A stretch of 64,000 nt of DNA from Ramlibacter paludis (GCF_022012305.1 NZ_JAKLTM010000001.1:372001-436000), one strand, 5' to 3'; numbered from the stretch's first letter, positions 8,415-17,821 are shown. The notes: a model not told the origin generated them from the sequence alone. Program-made: numbers and translations.

Positions 8415-8442
8415 GGGGCGCCGCTTAAGCTGGCGGCGCCCC
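8415..8442 (+). terminator. Strong GC hairpin after the repeat-protein gene
   Basis: Perfect 10-bp stem GGGGCGCCGC / GCGGCGCCCC around the 8-base loop TTAAGCTG, 20 bases after the upstream stop codon. There is only a TTCC tail rather than a T-run, so it may act as a Rho-assisted or attenuating structure. It begins just after the second direct-repeat box, so it could instead lie at the start of the next gene's transcript. Confidence 0.45.
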
Positions 8443-8467
8443 TTCCAAAACGAGGAGTCTTGAAGAA

Positions 8468-9007
8468 ATGAAACGTATCGCCCTTCTTACCGCCCTGGCC
8501 GCCGCTGCCGCCGGCGCCATCGCCCAGCCGCAAGGCTTCGTCGACAACGCGCGCGTGCGCAGCGTCGAGCCCCAATATGAAAGCGTGCAGGTGCCGCGCG
8601 AGGAGTGCAGCAGCCAGTGGGTGAACGAAGCCCGCCCGGTGCAGGCCCAGGGCAACAGCCTTCCCGGCATCGCCATCGGCGCGGTCGTGGGCGGCGTGCT
8701 GGGCAACCAGGTCGGCAAGGGCCACGGCAAGGAAGCCGCGACCGCCGCCGGCGCCGTTGCGGGCGCGATGGTCGGCAACAGCGTGGCCACCAGCGGCCAG
8801 CAGCCGCAATACGTGCAGGACCAGCGCGAAGTGCGCAGCTGCCGCCAGGTGGTCGACGTGCAGAACCGCCTGACCGGCTACCGCGTCAACTACGAGTACC
8901 ACGGCCAGCAGTACAGCACCGTCATGCGCGAGAACCCGGGCCCCAACCTGCAGGTGCGCGTGTCGGTGGAACCGCTCGAGCGGGAGTACCATCGCCAGCG
9001 TCGCTGA
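8468..9007 (+). CDS. Glycine-zipper 2TM domain envelope protein (17-kDa antigen-like)
   Basis: 179 residues. A signal peptide (about 1-19, ending AIA) is followed by a variable region and the glycine-zipper hairpin GIAIGAVVGGVLGNQVGKG...AGAVAGAMVGNSV (about 68-100). A C-terminal beta segment contains YRVNYEYHGQQYSTVM. The organisation matches the Rickettsia 17-kDa surface antigen/SlyB-like group, usually found in the outer membrane or periplasm. It lacks a lipobox. The probable PhoP-type box upstream fits SlyB-like proteins, which are PhoP targets in enterobacteria (known there, inferred here). Confidence 0.85.
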   Translation: MKRIALLTALAAAAAGAIAQPQGFVDNARVRSVEPQYESVQVPREECSSQWVNEARPVQAQGNSLPGIAIGAVVGGVLGNQVGKGHGKEAATAAGAVAGAMVGNSVATSGQQPQYVQDQREVRSCRQVVDVQNRLTGYRVNYEYHGQQYSTVMRENPGPNLQVRVSVEPLEREYHRQRR

Positions 9008-9035
9008 CCCACCAACGAGGACCTGAAGACCCGTC

Positions 9036-9272
9036 ATGAAAACGCTTGCCCGCCTGACCTGCGCCCTGCTGCTGGCCGTGGCCACGACCGCCTGGGCGGA
9101 CGTGAGCCGCGACGACGCGGCGGCCATCGCGCAGCGCGCGAGCAACGGGCGGGTGCTGGCCGTGGAGCGCTCCGAATCCGGCGGCAAGCCGGTATGGCGC
9201 GTGAAGGTGCTGACGGCGCGCGGCGACGTGCGCGTGATCCTGGTGGACGTCGCCACCGGCCGCACCTCCTAG
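9036..9272 (+). CDS. Small periplasmic PepSY-domain protein
   Basis: 78 residues: a signal peptide (1-21, ending AWA) and a single PepSY-like domain with DDAAAIAQRASNGRVLAVER and VWRVKVLTARGDVRVILVDV. PepSY modules often sit next to two-component systems and may influence sensor kinases or proteases. Here the response regulator starts 5 bases after the stop, so this gene probably leads the operon. Confidence 0.82.
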   Translation: MKTLARLTCALLLAVATTAWADVSRDDAAAIAQRASNGRVLAVERSESGGKPVWRVKVLTARGDVRVILVDVATGRTS

Positions 9273-9277
9273 CGCCC

Positions 9278-9945
<668 letters not shown>

Positions 9946-9949
<4 letters not shown>

Positions 9950-11280
9950 CGCCGGGCGGCTACTCGCTGCGCGCGCGACTCCTCCTCGGGGCGGCGCTGG
10001 TGCTGGTGGCCTTCATGGCCGGCGCCGGCATCGCGGTGCAGCGCGCCCATGCCGACAGCGTGCGCGCCGTCCACTTCAGCCGCCTGCAAGGCACCATCTA
10101 CCTGCTGCTGGCGCGCGCTGAGCTCGACGAGCGCGGCGCGCTGGTGATGCCGCCCGAGTTTGCCGAGCCGCGGCTGTCGCTGCCGGCCTCCGGCCTCTAT
10201 GCCGGCATCTTCAACACCAACCGCAAGGAAGCCTGGCAGTCGGCGTCGACGCTGGGCACCACGCCGCCCTTCCGCAGCGAGGCGAAGCCCGGCGAGTGGC
10301 ACATGGAGACGATCGCTGCGGGGGCCAAGTCCTACCTGGGCGTGACCTACGGCGTGCGCTGGGCCGGCCGCAACGGCGACGCGCCGCTGGTGCTGTCGGT
10401 GCTGGAAGACAAGGCGGAATTCGACCACGAGATCAACGTCTTCGCCCGCACGCTCTGGGCCTGGCTCGGCGGCGCCGGCGCGCTGCTGCTGCTGGCGCAG
10501 CTGCTGCTGCTGCAATGGGGCCTGGCGCCGCTGCAGCGCGTGGCGCAGGAAGTGGGCCGGATCGAGGGCGGCCAGCAGGCGGCGATCGAGGGCCGCTATC
10601 CCACCGAACTCACCGGCCTCACGGAAAACCTCAACACGCTGATCCAGCAGGAGCGCGTGCGGCAGACCCGCTACAAGGAAGCGCTCAGCTACCTCGCGCA
10701 CAGCCTGAAGACCCCGCTGGCGGTGCTGCGCAACGCGCTCGGCGAGCCGGCGCAGCTGCCGGCCACGGTGCGCGAGCAGGTCGGGCGCATGGACGACATC
10801 GTGCAGCACCAGCTCGGTCGCGCGGCAGCCGGCGGGGCCACGCGCTTCACGCCGGCGATTCCCATCGCGCCGGTGCTGCATCGCATCCGCGAAGCGCTGG
10901 CCAAGGTCTATGCGGAGAAGGAGCTCCAGTTCGAGATCGCCTGTCCCGACGCGATGAACTGGCGCATCGACGAGGGCGACCTGTTCGAGATGATGGGCAA
11001 CCTGATGGACAACGCCGCCAAGTGGGCGCGCAAGCGCGTACGCGTCGAGGTCCAGCGCGCGGCCGGCGGCATGGCGATCACGGTCGATGACGACGGGCCG
11101 GGCTTCAGCGACACCCGCTCGGTGCTGCAGCTGCATGTGCGCGCCGACGAGCGGGTGCCCGGCCATGGCGTGGGCCTGCACGTGGTGAACGACCTGGTGG
11201 CCAGCCACAACGGGACGCTGGCGCTCGAGCGCGGGGCGCTGGGCGGGGCGCGCGTGCGCATCGCGCTGCCGCCGGCCTGA
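9946..11280 (+). CDS. PhoQ-like sensor histidine kinase
   Basis: 444 residues. Transmembrane helices at about 10-32 and 170-192 flank a ~135-residue periplasmic sensor, followed by HAMP, dimerisation helix and HATPase domains. The H-box SYLAHSLKTPLAVLRN places the phosphoacceptor at H252; the SLKTPL form is typical of PhoQ-type kinases. ATP-binding N and G boxes are seen as NLMDNAAKW and DDDGPGF / GHGVGLHVV. It starts within the response regulator stop codon. The stimulus is unknown; low Mg or cationic peptides would be expected by analogy only. Confidence 0.92.
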
Positions 11281-11281
11281 G

Positions 11282-11575
11282 CTACCAGGACAGCAGTTCA
11301 GCCAGCCGCTTGACGACCCAGCCGGCTTCCGCCGGCTGCAGCGGCGAGCCTTCCGCGGCCAGGCCTTCCAGCATCCGGTCCAGCACTTCCTGGCCCGGCA
11401 CGCCCAGCTGGAACTGCCGTGCCGCTGCCTGCTCCGTGAGCATCTGGGCCATGTCCTCGCACAGCTCGTAGCGCTCGCGCACGTATGCCATGGGCTCGGT
11501 CAGCTTGTAGCCGCCCGGCGCGGCAAAGAGCGCCAGGAAGGATTCGGGCACCTGGATCTGGTTGGCATCTTCCAT
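11282..11575 (-). CDS. Short conserved protein of unknown function
   Basis: 97 residues, soluble, mostly helical, with no signal peptide. The sequence opens MEDANQIQVPESFLALF and ends PAEAGWVVKRLAELLSW. Homologues in related Comamonadaceae are, from memory, sometimes labelled 'ATPase with chaperone activity', but no Walker motif is visible and that label is not supported here. Convergent with the kinase gene, 1 base from its stop. Function unknown. Confidence 0.65.
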   Translation of the reverse strand: MEDANQIQVPESFLALFAAPGGYKLTEPMAYVRERYELCEDMAQMLTEQAAARQFQLGVPGQEVLDRMLEGLAAEGSPLQPAEAGWVVKRLAELLSW

Positions 11576-11671
11576 GGGAGCGCCGAGAATACCCGCCCGC
11601 CAGGGGCGTTTTGGCGCGGCCGCGAAAAAGGGGCGCATACTGGAGCCAACCGCATCAAGCAGGAGCTCCGC

Positions 11672-11815
11672 GTGCCGAAACCGAATTACAGCTACGAGAA
11701 GCGCCAGCGCGAGCTGGAGAAGAAGCGCAAGAAGGAAGAGAAGGCCGCCCAGAAGAAGGCGGCCGGCCAGCAAAGTGCGCCCGCGGTTCCCGAACCCGAG
11801 CCCACGCAGTCCTGA
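11672..11815 (+). CDS. Very small conserved charged protein (NYSYEKRQRE type)
   Basis: 47-residue product starting at GTG 11672 with the Shine-Dalgarno AGGAG at 11661-11665. It begins PKPNYSYEKRQRELEKKRKK and has a Lys/Glu-rich helical body and a Pro/Glu-rich tail. Proteins with this N-terminus are widespread in beta- and gammaproteobacteria and have no known role. The charge pattern suggests RNA or ribosome association, which is only a guess. It stops 2 bases before the protease frame. Confidence 0.75.
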   Translation: MPKPNYSYEKRQRELEKKRKKEEKAAQKKAAGQQSAPAVPEPEPTQS

Positions 11816-11817
11816 GC

Positions 11818-12585
11818 TTGCCCGCTTCTCCCGCCCCGCCGGCGGCCCGGCCCGTTGCGCGCGCGCTGGCCGAGCCCCTGCTGCTGAGCGCAACGCGCAT
11901 CAGCACCTTCCTCGGCACCCGCCCCCTCACCGCCGCCACCGGCTTCTTCTTCGAACGCGGGCCGCGCCTCTTCCTGGTCACCAGCCGCCACGTCCTGTAC
12001 GACGCCGCGAACAAGCACCTCCCCGATCGCATCGAAATCACGGTGCACACCGACCCGGTGAACCTCACGCGCACGGTGGTGTTGTCGCTGCTCCTGTACC
12101 GCGATGGCCAGGCCGATTGGCGGCAGGGGAAAGACAGCGGCGGCGAGATCGACGTGGCTGCGCTGGAGATCGACCGCTCCGTGCTTCCTCCCGACGCCGT
12201 GCTGTCCTGCTTCGGCACCGCCAACCTGCAGCCGGAACTGGACGCCATCGCCGTCGGCGCGACGGTGCTGGTGCCGGGGTTTCCGCTCGGTTTCTACGAC
12301 ACGGTGCATCACCTGCCGGTGGTACGGCACGCGATCATCGCTTCGTCCTTCGGCGTGCGCTTCCAGGGCCAGGGCTACTTCCTGACCGACGCGCGCATGC
12401 ACCGCGGCTCCAGCGGCTCGCCGGTGGTGATGCGCGACACGAGCGCAGGCGCGGCCATGCCCTGGCGGCTGCTGGGCGTGCACTCCGCGCGCATGGACAT
12501 GGGCACGCGCGACCTGGAGAAGGACGAGTCGCTCGGGCTGAATTGCGCCTGGTATGCGGATGTGCTGCTCACGCTGACCGCGTGA
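11818..12585 (+). CDS. Trypsin-like serine protease (peptidase S1/S7 fold)
   Basis: About 255 residues. A chymotrypsin-like triad is seen: His in FLVTSRHVLYD, Asp in GGEIDVAALEID and Ser in MHRGSSGSPVVM (GxSGSP). No clear signal peptide or PDZ domain, so it is probably cytoplasmic or exported by an unrecognised route. The start is uncertain. TTG 11818, two bases after the small upstream gene, is the closest in-frame start; the longer open frame reaching back to 11485 overlaps the upstream gene in another frame and is unlikely to be coding. The substrate is unknown. Confidence 0.75.
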   Translation: MPASPAPPAARPVARALAEPLLLSATRISTFLGTRPLTAATGFFFERGPRLFLVTSRHVLYDAANKHLPDRIEITVHTDPVNLTRTVVLSLLLYRDGQADWRQGKDSGGEIDVAALEIDRSVLPPDAVLSCFGTANLQPELDAIAVGATVLVPGFPLGFYDTVHHLPVVRHAIIASSFGVRFQGQGYFLTDARMHRGSSGSPVVMRDTSAGAAMPWRLLGVHSARMDMGTRDLEKDESLGLNCAWYADVLLTLTA

Positions 12586-12587
12586 GT

Positions 12588-12616
12588 GGTGGGGTCGCTG
12601 GCGCGAACCCACCCTA
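12588..12616. repeat. Dispersed hairpin repeat, copy 2
   Basis: GGTGGGGTCGCTGGCGCGAA followed by CCCACCCTA; GGTGGG pairs with CCCACC. It lies between the convergent protease and lipoprotein genes, starting 3 bases after the protease stop. It is homologous to 3773-3798. Its position suggests a bidirectional transcript-end structure. Confidence 0.6.
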
Positions 12617-12627
12617 CGAATTCCAGA

Positions 12628-12789
12628 TCAGGGCGTGCGGACGCAGTTCTCGCGCTTGGGGATGCGGCTGCCGACGCCGGGCTCGACCACGTCGCACTTG
12701 ACCGCCGGGCGCTCGGCGAGGGTTTCGGTGGGCGCCGCGCAGGCGGAGAGCAGGATGGCCGCAGCAGCGGCCAGCAGGACGTGGTGCAT
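12628..12789 (-). CDS. Small putative lipoprotein
   Basis: 53 residues. A signal sequence with lipobox (AILLSAC, Cys17) is followed by a 36-residue mature part holding two further Cys (KCDVV and ENCVRTP) that could form a disulfide. Start ATG 12789. Convergent with the protease gene. No family recognised. Likely an envelope lipoprotein of unknown role. Confidence 0.65.
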   Translation of the reverse strand: MHHVLLAAAAAILLSACAAPTETLAERPAVKCDVVEPGVGSRIPKRENCVRTP

Positions 12790-12910
12790 CGGGATCTTCT
12801 TCGCTTCAATTTTTGAAGCGGGCAATGATAGCGGCAGACTGGCGCCGCGCCAGCCAGTGCAAAGTTCTAGGTAGTGTCCCGGAGACGGCCGCGCGGGGTG
12901 TAATGGCGGC

Positions 12911-13456
12911 ATGACCCTGAAGACCTCCGACCTCTGCGACGCCTGCGAAGACGCCGAGGCCTGCGCCCTGCCGTTTCGCGGCTGGGGCCGGCGCCGCGCC
13001 TTTGCCGGCGTGATCCGCACGATCCGCTGCCGCGACGAACTGGACATCGCCCTGATGCGCGACCTGGTCACCCAGCCCGGCCCGGGCCAGGTGCTGGTGA
13101 TCGACGGCGGCGGCTCGTTCGCGCGGGCGCTGTTCGGCGACGTGATGGCAGGCATGGCCAGCCGCAATGGCTGGGCGGGCGTGGTGGTGCATGGCGTGAT
13201 CCGCGACGGCCTGGAGATCGACGCCATCGACATCGGCGTGAAGGCGCTGGGGACGGTGCCCAAGCGGGCCGGCCGCAGCGGCTCGGGCGAAGTCGACGTG
13301 CCCGTCACTTTCGGCGGCATCACCTTCACGCCGGGCCGGCGGCTCGTGGCCGACGAGGACGGCGTGATCGTGCTGCCCGAGGGAGTCAGCGAAATCGACG
13401 TGAAGGTCGAAGACGCGCTGGCCGCGACCGCAGCCTATGCCGCCGGCAAGCGCTAG
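12911..13456 (+). CDS. RraA-family protein (RNase E inhibitor / HMG aldolase-like)
   Basis: 181 residues covering a full RraA fold. Visible motifs are VIDGGGSFARALFGD (about 57-71), VVHGVIRDGLEID (about 95-107) with the Arg-Asp pair used for metal and substrate binding in class II pyruvate aldolases, and ADEDGVIVLPEG (about 149-160). In E. coli RraA binds RNase E; many homologues are 4-hydroxy-4-methyl-2-oxoglutarate/oxaloacetate lyases. The GxxxRD motif is kept, so aldolase or decarboxylase activity is possible. No aromatic-degradation genes adjoin it, apart from the broken LigB-type gene 1 kb away. Confidence 0.85.
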   Translation: MTLKTSDLCDACEDAEACALPFRGWGRRRAFAGVIRTIRCRDELDIALMRDLVTQPGPGQVLVIDGGGSFARALFGDVMAGMASRNGWAGVVVHGVIRDGLEIDAIDIGVKALGTVPKRAGRSGSGEVDVPVTFGGITFTPGRRLVADEDGVIVLPEGVSEIDVKVEDALAATAAYAAGKR

Positions 13457-13459
13457 CGC

Positions 13460-13588
13460 TTAACGCCAGGGCCGTTCGCTGCGCTGCGGCTGGTGGCCGT
13501 GGCGCGCGATGCGCTTGCCGATCTTGGCGACGATCGCCGCCAGGAACAGTGCGATCAGCACGTAGAACGCGATCCAAAGCAGCGACAT
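13460..13588 (-). CDS. Small single-helix membrane protein
   Basis: 42 residues: one transmembrane helix (about 3-23: LLWIAFYVLIALFLAAIVAK) followed by a basic tail. It starts 2 bases after the DUF192 stop, so it is probably cotranscribed and translationally coupled. No family recognised. Confidence 0.55.
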   Translation of the reverse strand: MSLLWIAFYVLIALFLAAIVAKIGKRIARHGHQPQRSERPWR

Positions 13589-13590
13589 GG

Positions 13591-14001
13591 TCAGCTCCCT
13601 GTGGTGGTTGCAAAGCACGGGCCGTCCAGCCGCATGCCGGGCGCTATGCCCTTGTCCTCGAACCAGCCCTGGTTGACTTCCAGGACGAAGCGTACCGGCC
13701 GGCCGGACGCGTGGCCCTCCAGCGAGTGCGGCTCCATGTCGGCCAGGCGGACGATGGTGCCGTCTTCTTCCAGGAAGGCGACCGACAAGGGCAACGGCGT
13801 GTCCTTCATCCAGAAGCTCTTGCGCTCCGGCACGTCCCACACGAACAGCATGCCTTCGCCATCCCCGAGCTGCTGCCGGTGCATGAGGCCCAGCGCGTGC
13901 TCCTCCGCGCTGCGCGCCACCCAGGCGTGCAGGTGATGCCCGCCGGCGCTCAGGTGCATGCGCGGCAGGTTGCGGGGACGGTGCGGATCGTGGTGGCGCA
14001 T
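13591..14001 (-). CDS. DUF192 family protein
   Basis: 136 residues with the DUF192 signatures ARSAEEHALGLMHRQQL, GMLFVWDVPERKSFWMKDT and a C-terminal FVLEVNQGWFEDKGI...G segment. The family is a small beta-barrel, often exported in other species; here the start MRHHDPH shows no signal peptide. Function unknown. The gene overlaps the upstream secreted-protein gene in a TGATG arrangement, making a three-gene unit. Confidence 0.85.
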   Translation of the reverse strand: MRHHDPHRPRNLPRMHLSAGGHHLHAWVARSAEEHALGLMHRQQLGDGEGMLFVWDVPERKSFWMKDTPLPLSVAFLEEDGTIVRLADMEPHSLEGHASGRPVRFVLEVNQGWFEDKGIAPGMRLDGPCFATTTGS

Positions 14002-14279
14002 CAGGTCTTGTTGCTGCGGGTGGCGTCACGGAAGGCCACGTCGGCCTTGTGCACCGCCTTCTTGGTGACGGTCGCCACGCGCTGCATCGCGGCCTTCACT
14101 TCGGCGGCAAACTTTTCCTGCTTGCTGCCGGGCGGGGCCTGGGTGTCGTGCTTGGGCGGATGCAGGGTGATCCCGGTTTCCGGGTCCTTCACGCCGTCCT
14201 TGGCGGGGGGCGCGGCAATGGCAGAGGCTGCGCAGGCCGCAGCCAGCAGGGCGAAGCCCAGTGCTTTGCGGGTTTTCAT
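14001..14279 (-). CDS. Small secreted protein of unknown function
   Basis: 92 residues with a signal peptide (1-22, ending AIAA). The mature part is Lys/Ala-rich (DGVKDPETGITLHPPKHD, then a helical KFAAEVKAAMQRVATVTKKA) and resembles small basic periplasmic proteins. First gene of a probable unit with DUF192 and the small membrane protein. No family recognised. Confidence 0.6.
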   Translation of the reverse strand: MKTRKALGFALLAAACAASAIAAPPAKDGVKDPETGITLHPPKHDTQAPPGSKQEKFAAEVKAAMQRVATVTKKAVHKADVAFRDATRSNKT

Positions 14280-14416
14280 GCGGAGGTCCTTTCTCTCTTG
14301 ACCTCCATTCAACGGCCCCCGGCCCGCCGGCGGTGTCGGACAAGGCCGGACCAGCGCGGCGCCAATCCCGCAATCGGATCGGAGTAACCTTTCGCCTGGC
14401 CGGAAAGGATCCCACC

Positions 14417-15222
14417 ATGGCGACTGCGCGTTTCCCCGTTTACTTCGTCTCGCATGGCGGCGGCCCCTGGCCCTGGATGGAGGACCGGCGCGCCGCCTTC
14501 GCCAAGACCGTGGGCGAGATCGGCGCGCTGCCGGAGCGCCTGCCGGAAAACCGAAGGCAGTGCTGGTGATCACCGGCCATTGGGAAGCTCCGCAGTTCAT
14601 GGTGTCGACCGCGACCTGGCCCAGCATGGACTACGACTACTACGGCTTTCCGGAACACACCTACGAGCTGCAATATCCGGCGCCCGGGTCGCCCGCGCTG
14701 GCGGCGCGCGTGAAGGGCCTGCTGCAGGACGCGGGCCTGCCCTGCGGCGAGGACCCGGAGCGCGGCTACGACCACGGCACCTTCGTGCCGCTGTACCTCA
14801 TGTATCCCGACGCGGATGTGCCCGTGGTCCTGCTGTCGATGAAGTCGGGCTACGACCCGCGCGAACACCTGCGCGCCGGCCAGGCGCTGCAGCCGCTGCG
14901 CGACGAAGGCGTGCTGATCCTCGGCAGCGGGCTCACGTACCACAACATGCGCGGCTTCAACCAGGATGCGTCGACGGCCCCCGCGACCGCCTTCGAGGAC
15001 TGGCTGAACGAGGCCATCACGCAGCCCGATGCGCAGCAGCGCAACGAGATGCTGGCGCACTGGGCCCAGGCGCCGGCGGCGCGGCTCGCGCATCCTCGGG
15101 AAGACCACCTGGTTCCGTTGATGGTCGTTGCCGGCGCGGCGGGCGACGACACCGGCCACCGCCTCTTCGTCGACCACGTGATGAAGGTGCCGATGGCCTC
15201 GTACGAGTTCGGCCGCTCCTAG
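14417..15222 (+). pseudogene. LigB/DODA-type extradiol dioxygenase, interrupted by a one-base frameshift
   Basis: Two reading frames together give a complete class III ring-opening dioxygenase (4,5-DOPA dioxygenase-like, YgiD group, about 268 residues). The first frame runs from ATG 14417 through YFVSHGGGPWPW (metal-ligand His) to TGA at about 14569. The second frame resumes before LVITGHWEAPQ and continues through YDHGTFVPLYL to DHVMKVPMASYEFGRS at 15222. The shift falls at an AAAA run (14547-14550): one extra base there would restore LPEKPKAVLVITGHWE. It is either a recent inactivating deletion or a sequencing error; the rest of the gene is intact, which favours a very recent event or error. 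Confidence 0.85.
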
Positions 15223-15225
15223 CCT

Positions 15226-15936
15226 TTACGCTGCGCCCACCGCCCTGCGCAGCGCCGCATGCGCCAGCAGCCGCGTCGAGTCCAGCGTCGGCAGCGGCGA
15301 ATTCGAATCGTGGATCACGAGCGGAATCTCCGTGCAGGCGAGCGCCACCGCGTCGCAGCCTTGCCGGTGCAAGGCCGCGATCAATTGCTGGAACCACGCG
15401 ATGCTGGGCGCCTTGAACTCGCCGTTGACGAGTTCGTCCAGGATGATGCGTTCCATCTTCGCGCGCTCCGCCGCGCCCGGCTTCACGCAGGCCAGGCCGC
15501 GCCTGGCGAGCATGTCGGGATAGACCTCGCTGTCGACCAGCCAGCGCGTGCCGGTCAGGCCGATGCGCTTGAAGCCGCGCCTTTGTGCTTCGGCCGCCAC
15601 CACGTCGGCGATGTGCAGCCAGGGCAAGGGGGAACGCGGCTGCATCAGGTCGAAGGCCGCATGCAGGGTGTTGTCGGGGCAGATCAGGAAATCGCAGCCG
15701 GCTTGCGCAAGCTTGTTGGCGGACGCCAGCATGAGGTTCGCCACTTCGTCGAGTTCGCCGCGCTCGAGGAAGCCGATATACGCCGCCAGCGAAGGCGTGT
15801 GCATCGAGACCTCGGGATGGGCGTGCGGGCCTAGCAGTTCGGCGCCCCCCTGGCAGATGGTGCGGTAGCAGAGCGCCGCACCTTCGGCCGAGCAGCCGAC
15901 GATGCCGATGTGCAATGGGCGGTCCGGAAGCGCCAT
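15226..15936 (-). CDS. Aspartate/glutamate racemase family protein
   Basis: 236 residues with the two half-sites of the PLP-independent racemase fold: CDFLICPDNTLHAAFD (about 75-90) and ALACTEIPLVIHDS (about 200-213). The second catalytic Cys (ACTE) is present. The first half-site has CPDNT rather than the classical CNT, so the cysteine sits three residues early, as I recall for one subgroup of these racemases. It may act on an amino acid other than Asp. Convergent with the broken dioxygenase gene. Confidence 0.85.
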   Translation of the reverse strand: MALPDRPLHIGIVGCSAEGAALCYRTICQGGAELLGPHAHPEVSMHTPSLAAYIGFLERGELDEVANLMLASANKLAQAGCDFLICPDNTLHAAFDLMQPRSPLPWLHIADVVAAEAQRRGFKRIGLTGTRWLVDSEVYPDMLARRGLACVKPGAAERAKMERIILDELVNGEFKAPSIAWFQQLIAALHRQGCDAVALACTEIPLVIHDSNSPLPTLDSTRLLAHAALRRAVGAA

Positions 15937-15988
15937 GGGCCGCAGTATCCACCGCGGCCCATGGGTTTGGCTTAGGAAAAGCGCTGCT

Positions 15989-17695
15989 TCAGAAGCTGGG
16001 CAGTGCGCAGTTGAAGCTTTCGGCCGACTCCACGCTGCCGCTGCCCTTGTAGCGCGCGACCGCCGGGTAGCTGCACAGCGGACGGGTGCGGTTGGCAGCC
16101 CAGCCCTGAGGCAGGTCGCCGTTGACGAGGCCGAGGTTGCCGGCGCCGCGCGCAGTGGCCGTCACGCTGTCGGGCACCACACCCTTCTCGACCCAGTCCA
16201 CCAGCGGCGTGAGCATGTCGAACTGGTCGGTGGACGGGCCGCCGGAGCAGTGGTTCATGCCGGGCACGCGGTAGAAGCGCGAGAAGCCGCGGGCATCGGC
16301 GTAGCGCGCCTGCAGCGAGTCGTACCACGCGGTGGTGTCGTCGCTGGAGAAGATCGGGTCGGCCGTGCCGTGGTAGACCATCATCTTGGCGCCGCGGTTG
16401 CGCAGCGTGTCCAGGTTGGGACGGTCCGGCGGCGTCATGAAGGACATCGCGCTTTCGGTGAAGGTCGCGTCGGTGGCGTTGACCTTGGCCAGCATGGTGT
16501 CGACGTTGCCGGTCAGCGCGAAGTTCGCGCCGTTGAAGCCGGTGCGGCTTTCCGGCGGCACCTGCCAGATGAAGCCGACCGCGCCCGAGTCCAGCGACAG
16601 CGGGTTGCTGAACTTCCACACCGCCCAGCCGACCGTGCCCAGGCCGTTGTCGAAGGGGAAGCTGGAGTAGATCTTCGCGCCGGTGCTGGTGGTGGCACCC
16701 GAGAACAGCTTGGCGATCGTGGTCTTCTGCGCGGCGCTCAGGCAGCTGCCGTCGCGCGCGCCGCTGCAGGTGGGTACGTCGCGATCGAGGTTGAAGGCGC
16801 CCTGGCAGGCCTTGATGTCCTGCACCGTGCCGTCCGACAGGCCGTCGAGCGCGTCGCACTTGGCGAGCACGGCGTTCGAGACCAGCGTGCGTTCGGCGAG
16901 GGTGAAGCCGCTGTTCAGGTCGCCCGGCGTGGTGGCCACCGCGTTGTACGCCTGCGCGCCGGCGATGTTGGCGATGGCCGCCAGCGGCAGCCGGAAGCCC
17001 GGATCGCCGACGAGGTAGCCGTCGTACTGGTCGGCATAGCGCGACGCCGCCACCATGGTGTGCCGGCCGCCGTTGGAACAGCCGCCGATGTACGAGCGGT
17101 CCGGGCCCTTGCCGTAGGCGGTCTGGATCAGGCTCTTGGCCATGGGCGTGAGCTTGCCGACGGCCTGGTAGCCGTAGTCGAGGCGGGCTTGCGGGTCGAG
17201 GCCGAAGAACGGGCCGAGCGAACCGGCGTGGCCGGCATCGGAGCTGATGACGGCAAAGCCCATCTTCAGCGCGTTATTGAGAGGGCCGCCGCCGCCGACC
17301 GGGCCGGTGGCCGTGCCGATGCTGCCGTCGATGCCGCCGTTGGCCTGGTAGAAGAAGCGGCCGTTCCACGCGTTGGGCAGGCGCATCTCGAAACCGATGG
17401 CGTAGCTGTTGCCGTCGATGCCGGTGCGCGGGAACATGCGGCCCGTGACCTGGCAGTGCGCCGGCACCGGCGTGCCGGCGATGGTGAGCGTGCCGGCCGC
17501 GATGGCGTTGGCCGCAGTGATGTTGGTGTTCGGGATGGCGATGCGCGCGACGAGGTCCGTGCAGGACGAGAGCGCCGCACCGACGGCGGGGCTCAGCTGC
17601 GGGGGCGTCGAGTCGCCGCCGCCGCCACCACAGGCGGAGAGCGCGACGAGCACGGCAGCCGCGGTCGCGGCATGGCTCAAGGGCCGTTGGATCAT
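15989..17695 (-). CDS. Tannase/feruloyl esterase family lipoprotein
   Basis: 568 residues. A lipoprotein signal with lipobox ALSAC (Cys22) is followed by a Gly-rich linker. The tannase-family alpha/beta hydrolase domain has nucleophile Ser in IGGCSNGGRHTM, Asp in GTADPIFSSDD and His in VPGMNHCSGG. The flanking Cys pair (GCS and HCS) is the family's disulfide linking the triad. It probably hydrolyses esters of plant phenolics outside the inner membrane. The promoter region holds a palindrome (17726-17742), and a MarR-family gene lies just upstream on the same strand. Confidence 0.88.
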   Translation of the reverse strand: MIQRPLSHAATAAAVLVALSACGGGGGDSTPPQLSPAVGAALSSCTDLVARIAIPNTNITAANAIAAGTLTIAGTPVPAHCQVTGRMFPRTGIDGNSYAIGFEMRLPNAWNGRFFYQANGGIDGSIGTATGPVGGGGPLNNALKMGFAVISSDAGHAGSLGPFFGLDPQARLDYGYQAVGKLTPMAKSLIQTAYGKGPDRSYIGGCSNGGRHTMVAASRYADQYDGYLVGDPGFRLPLAAIANIAGAQAYNAVATTPGDLNSGFTLAERTLVSNAVLAKCDALDGLSDGTVQDIKACQGAFNLDRDVPTCSGARDGSCLSAAQKTTIAKLFSGATTSTGAKIYSSFPFDNGLGTVGWAVWKFSNPLSLDSGAVGFIWQVPPESRTGFNGANFALTGNVDTMLAKVNATDATFTESAMSFMTPPDRPNLDTLRNRGAKMMVYHGTADPIFSSDDTTAWYDSLQARYADARGFSRFYRVPGMNHCSGGPSTDQFDMLTPLVDWVEKGVVPDSVTATARGAGNLGLVNGDLPQGWAANRTRPLCSYPAVARYKGSGSVESAESFNCALPSF

Positions 17696-17725
17696 GGGAC
17701 TGTCTCCTCTTGGGCGGGCAAAACA

Positions 17726-17742
17726 ACTTCATCGTATGAAGT
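17726..17742. promoter_or_regulatory. Palindromic operator candidate for MarR protein
   Basis: ACTTCAT-CGT-ATGAAGT: perfect 7-bp arms with a 3-base centre, the size of a MarR-dimer site. It lies 30 bases upstream of the tannase-family start, where it would cover the core promoter. The MarR gene ends 79 bases further upstream. Confidence 0.55.
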
Positions 17743-17821
17743 ATTCGGCCGCCCGAGGACTAGCGTTTTCCCCTAAGGATCAGGCAAGCCGCTGTTCAGC
17801 TAATGAAGGATGTCGCCGGCG

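Noticed and set aside
11485..11817. Upstream extension of the trypsin-like protease frame
   Set aside because: It overlaps the short conserved gene on the other strand and the small NYSYEKRQRE gene in another frame; residues are low-complexity Arg/Ala/Pro.
15902..17776. Open frame of 624 codons antisense to the tannase-family gene
   Set aside because: Shadow of a recognised gene with catalytic motifs; the product is Arg/Val/Ala-biased with no recognisable fold.
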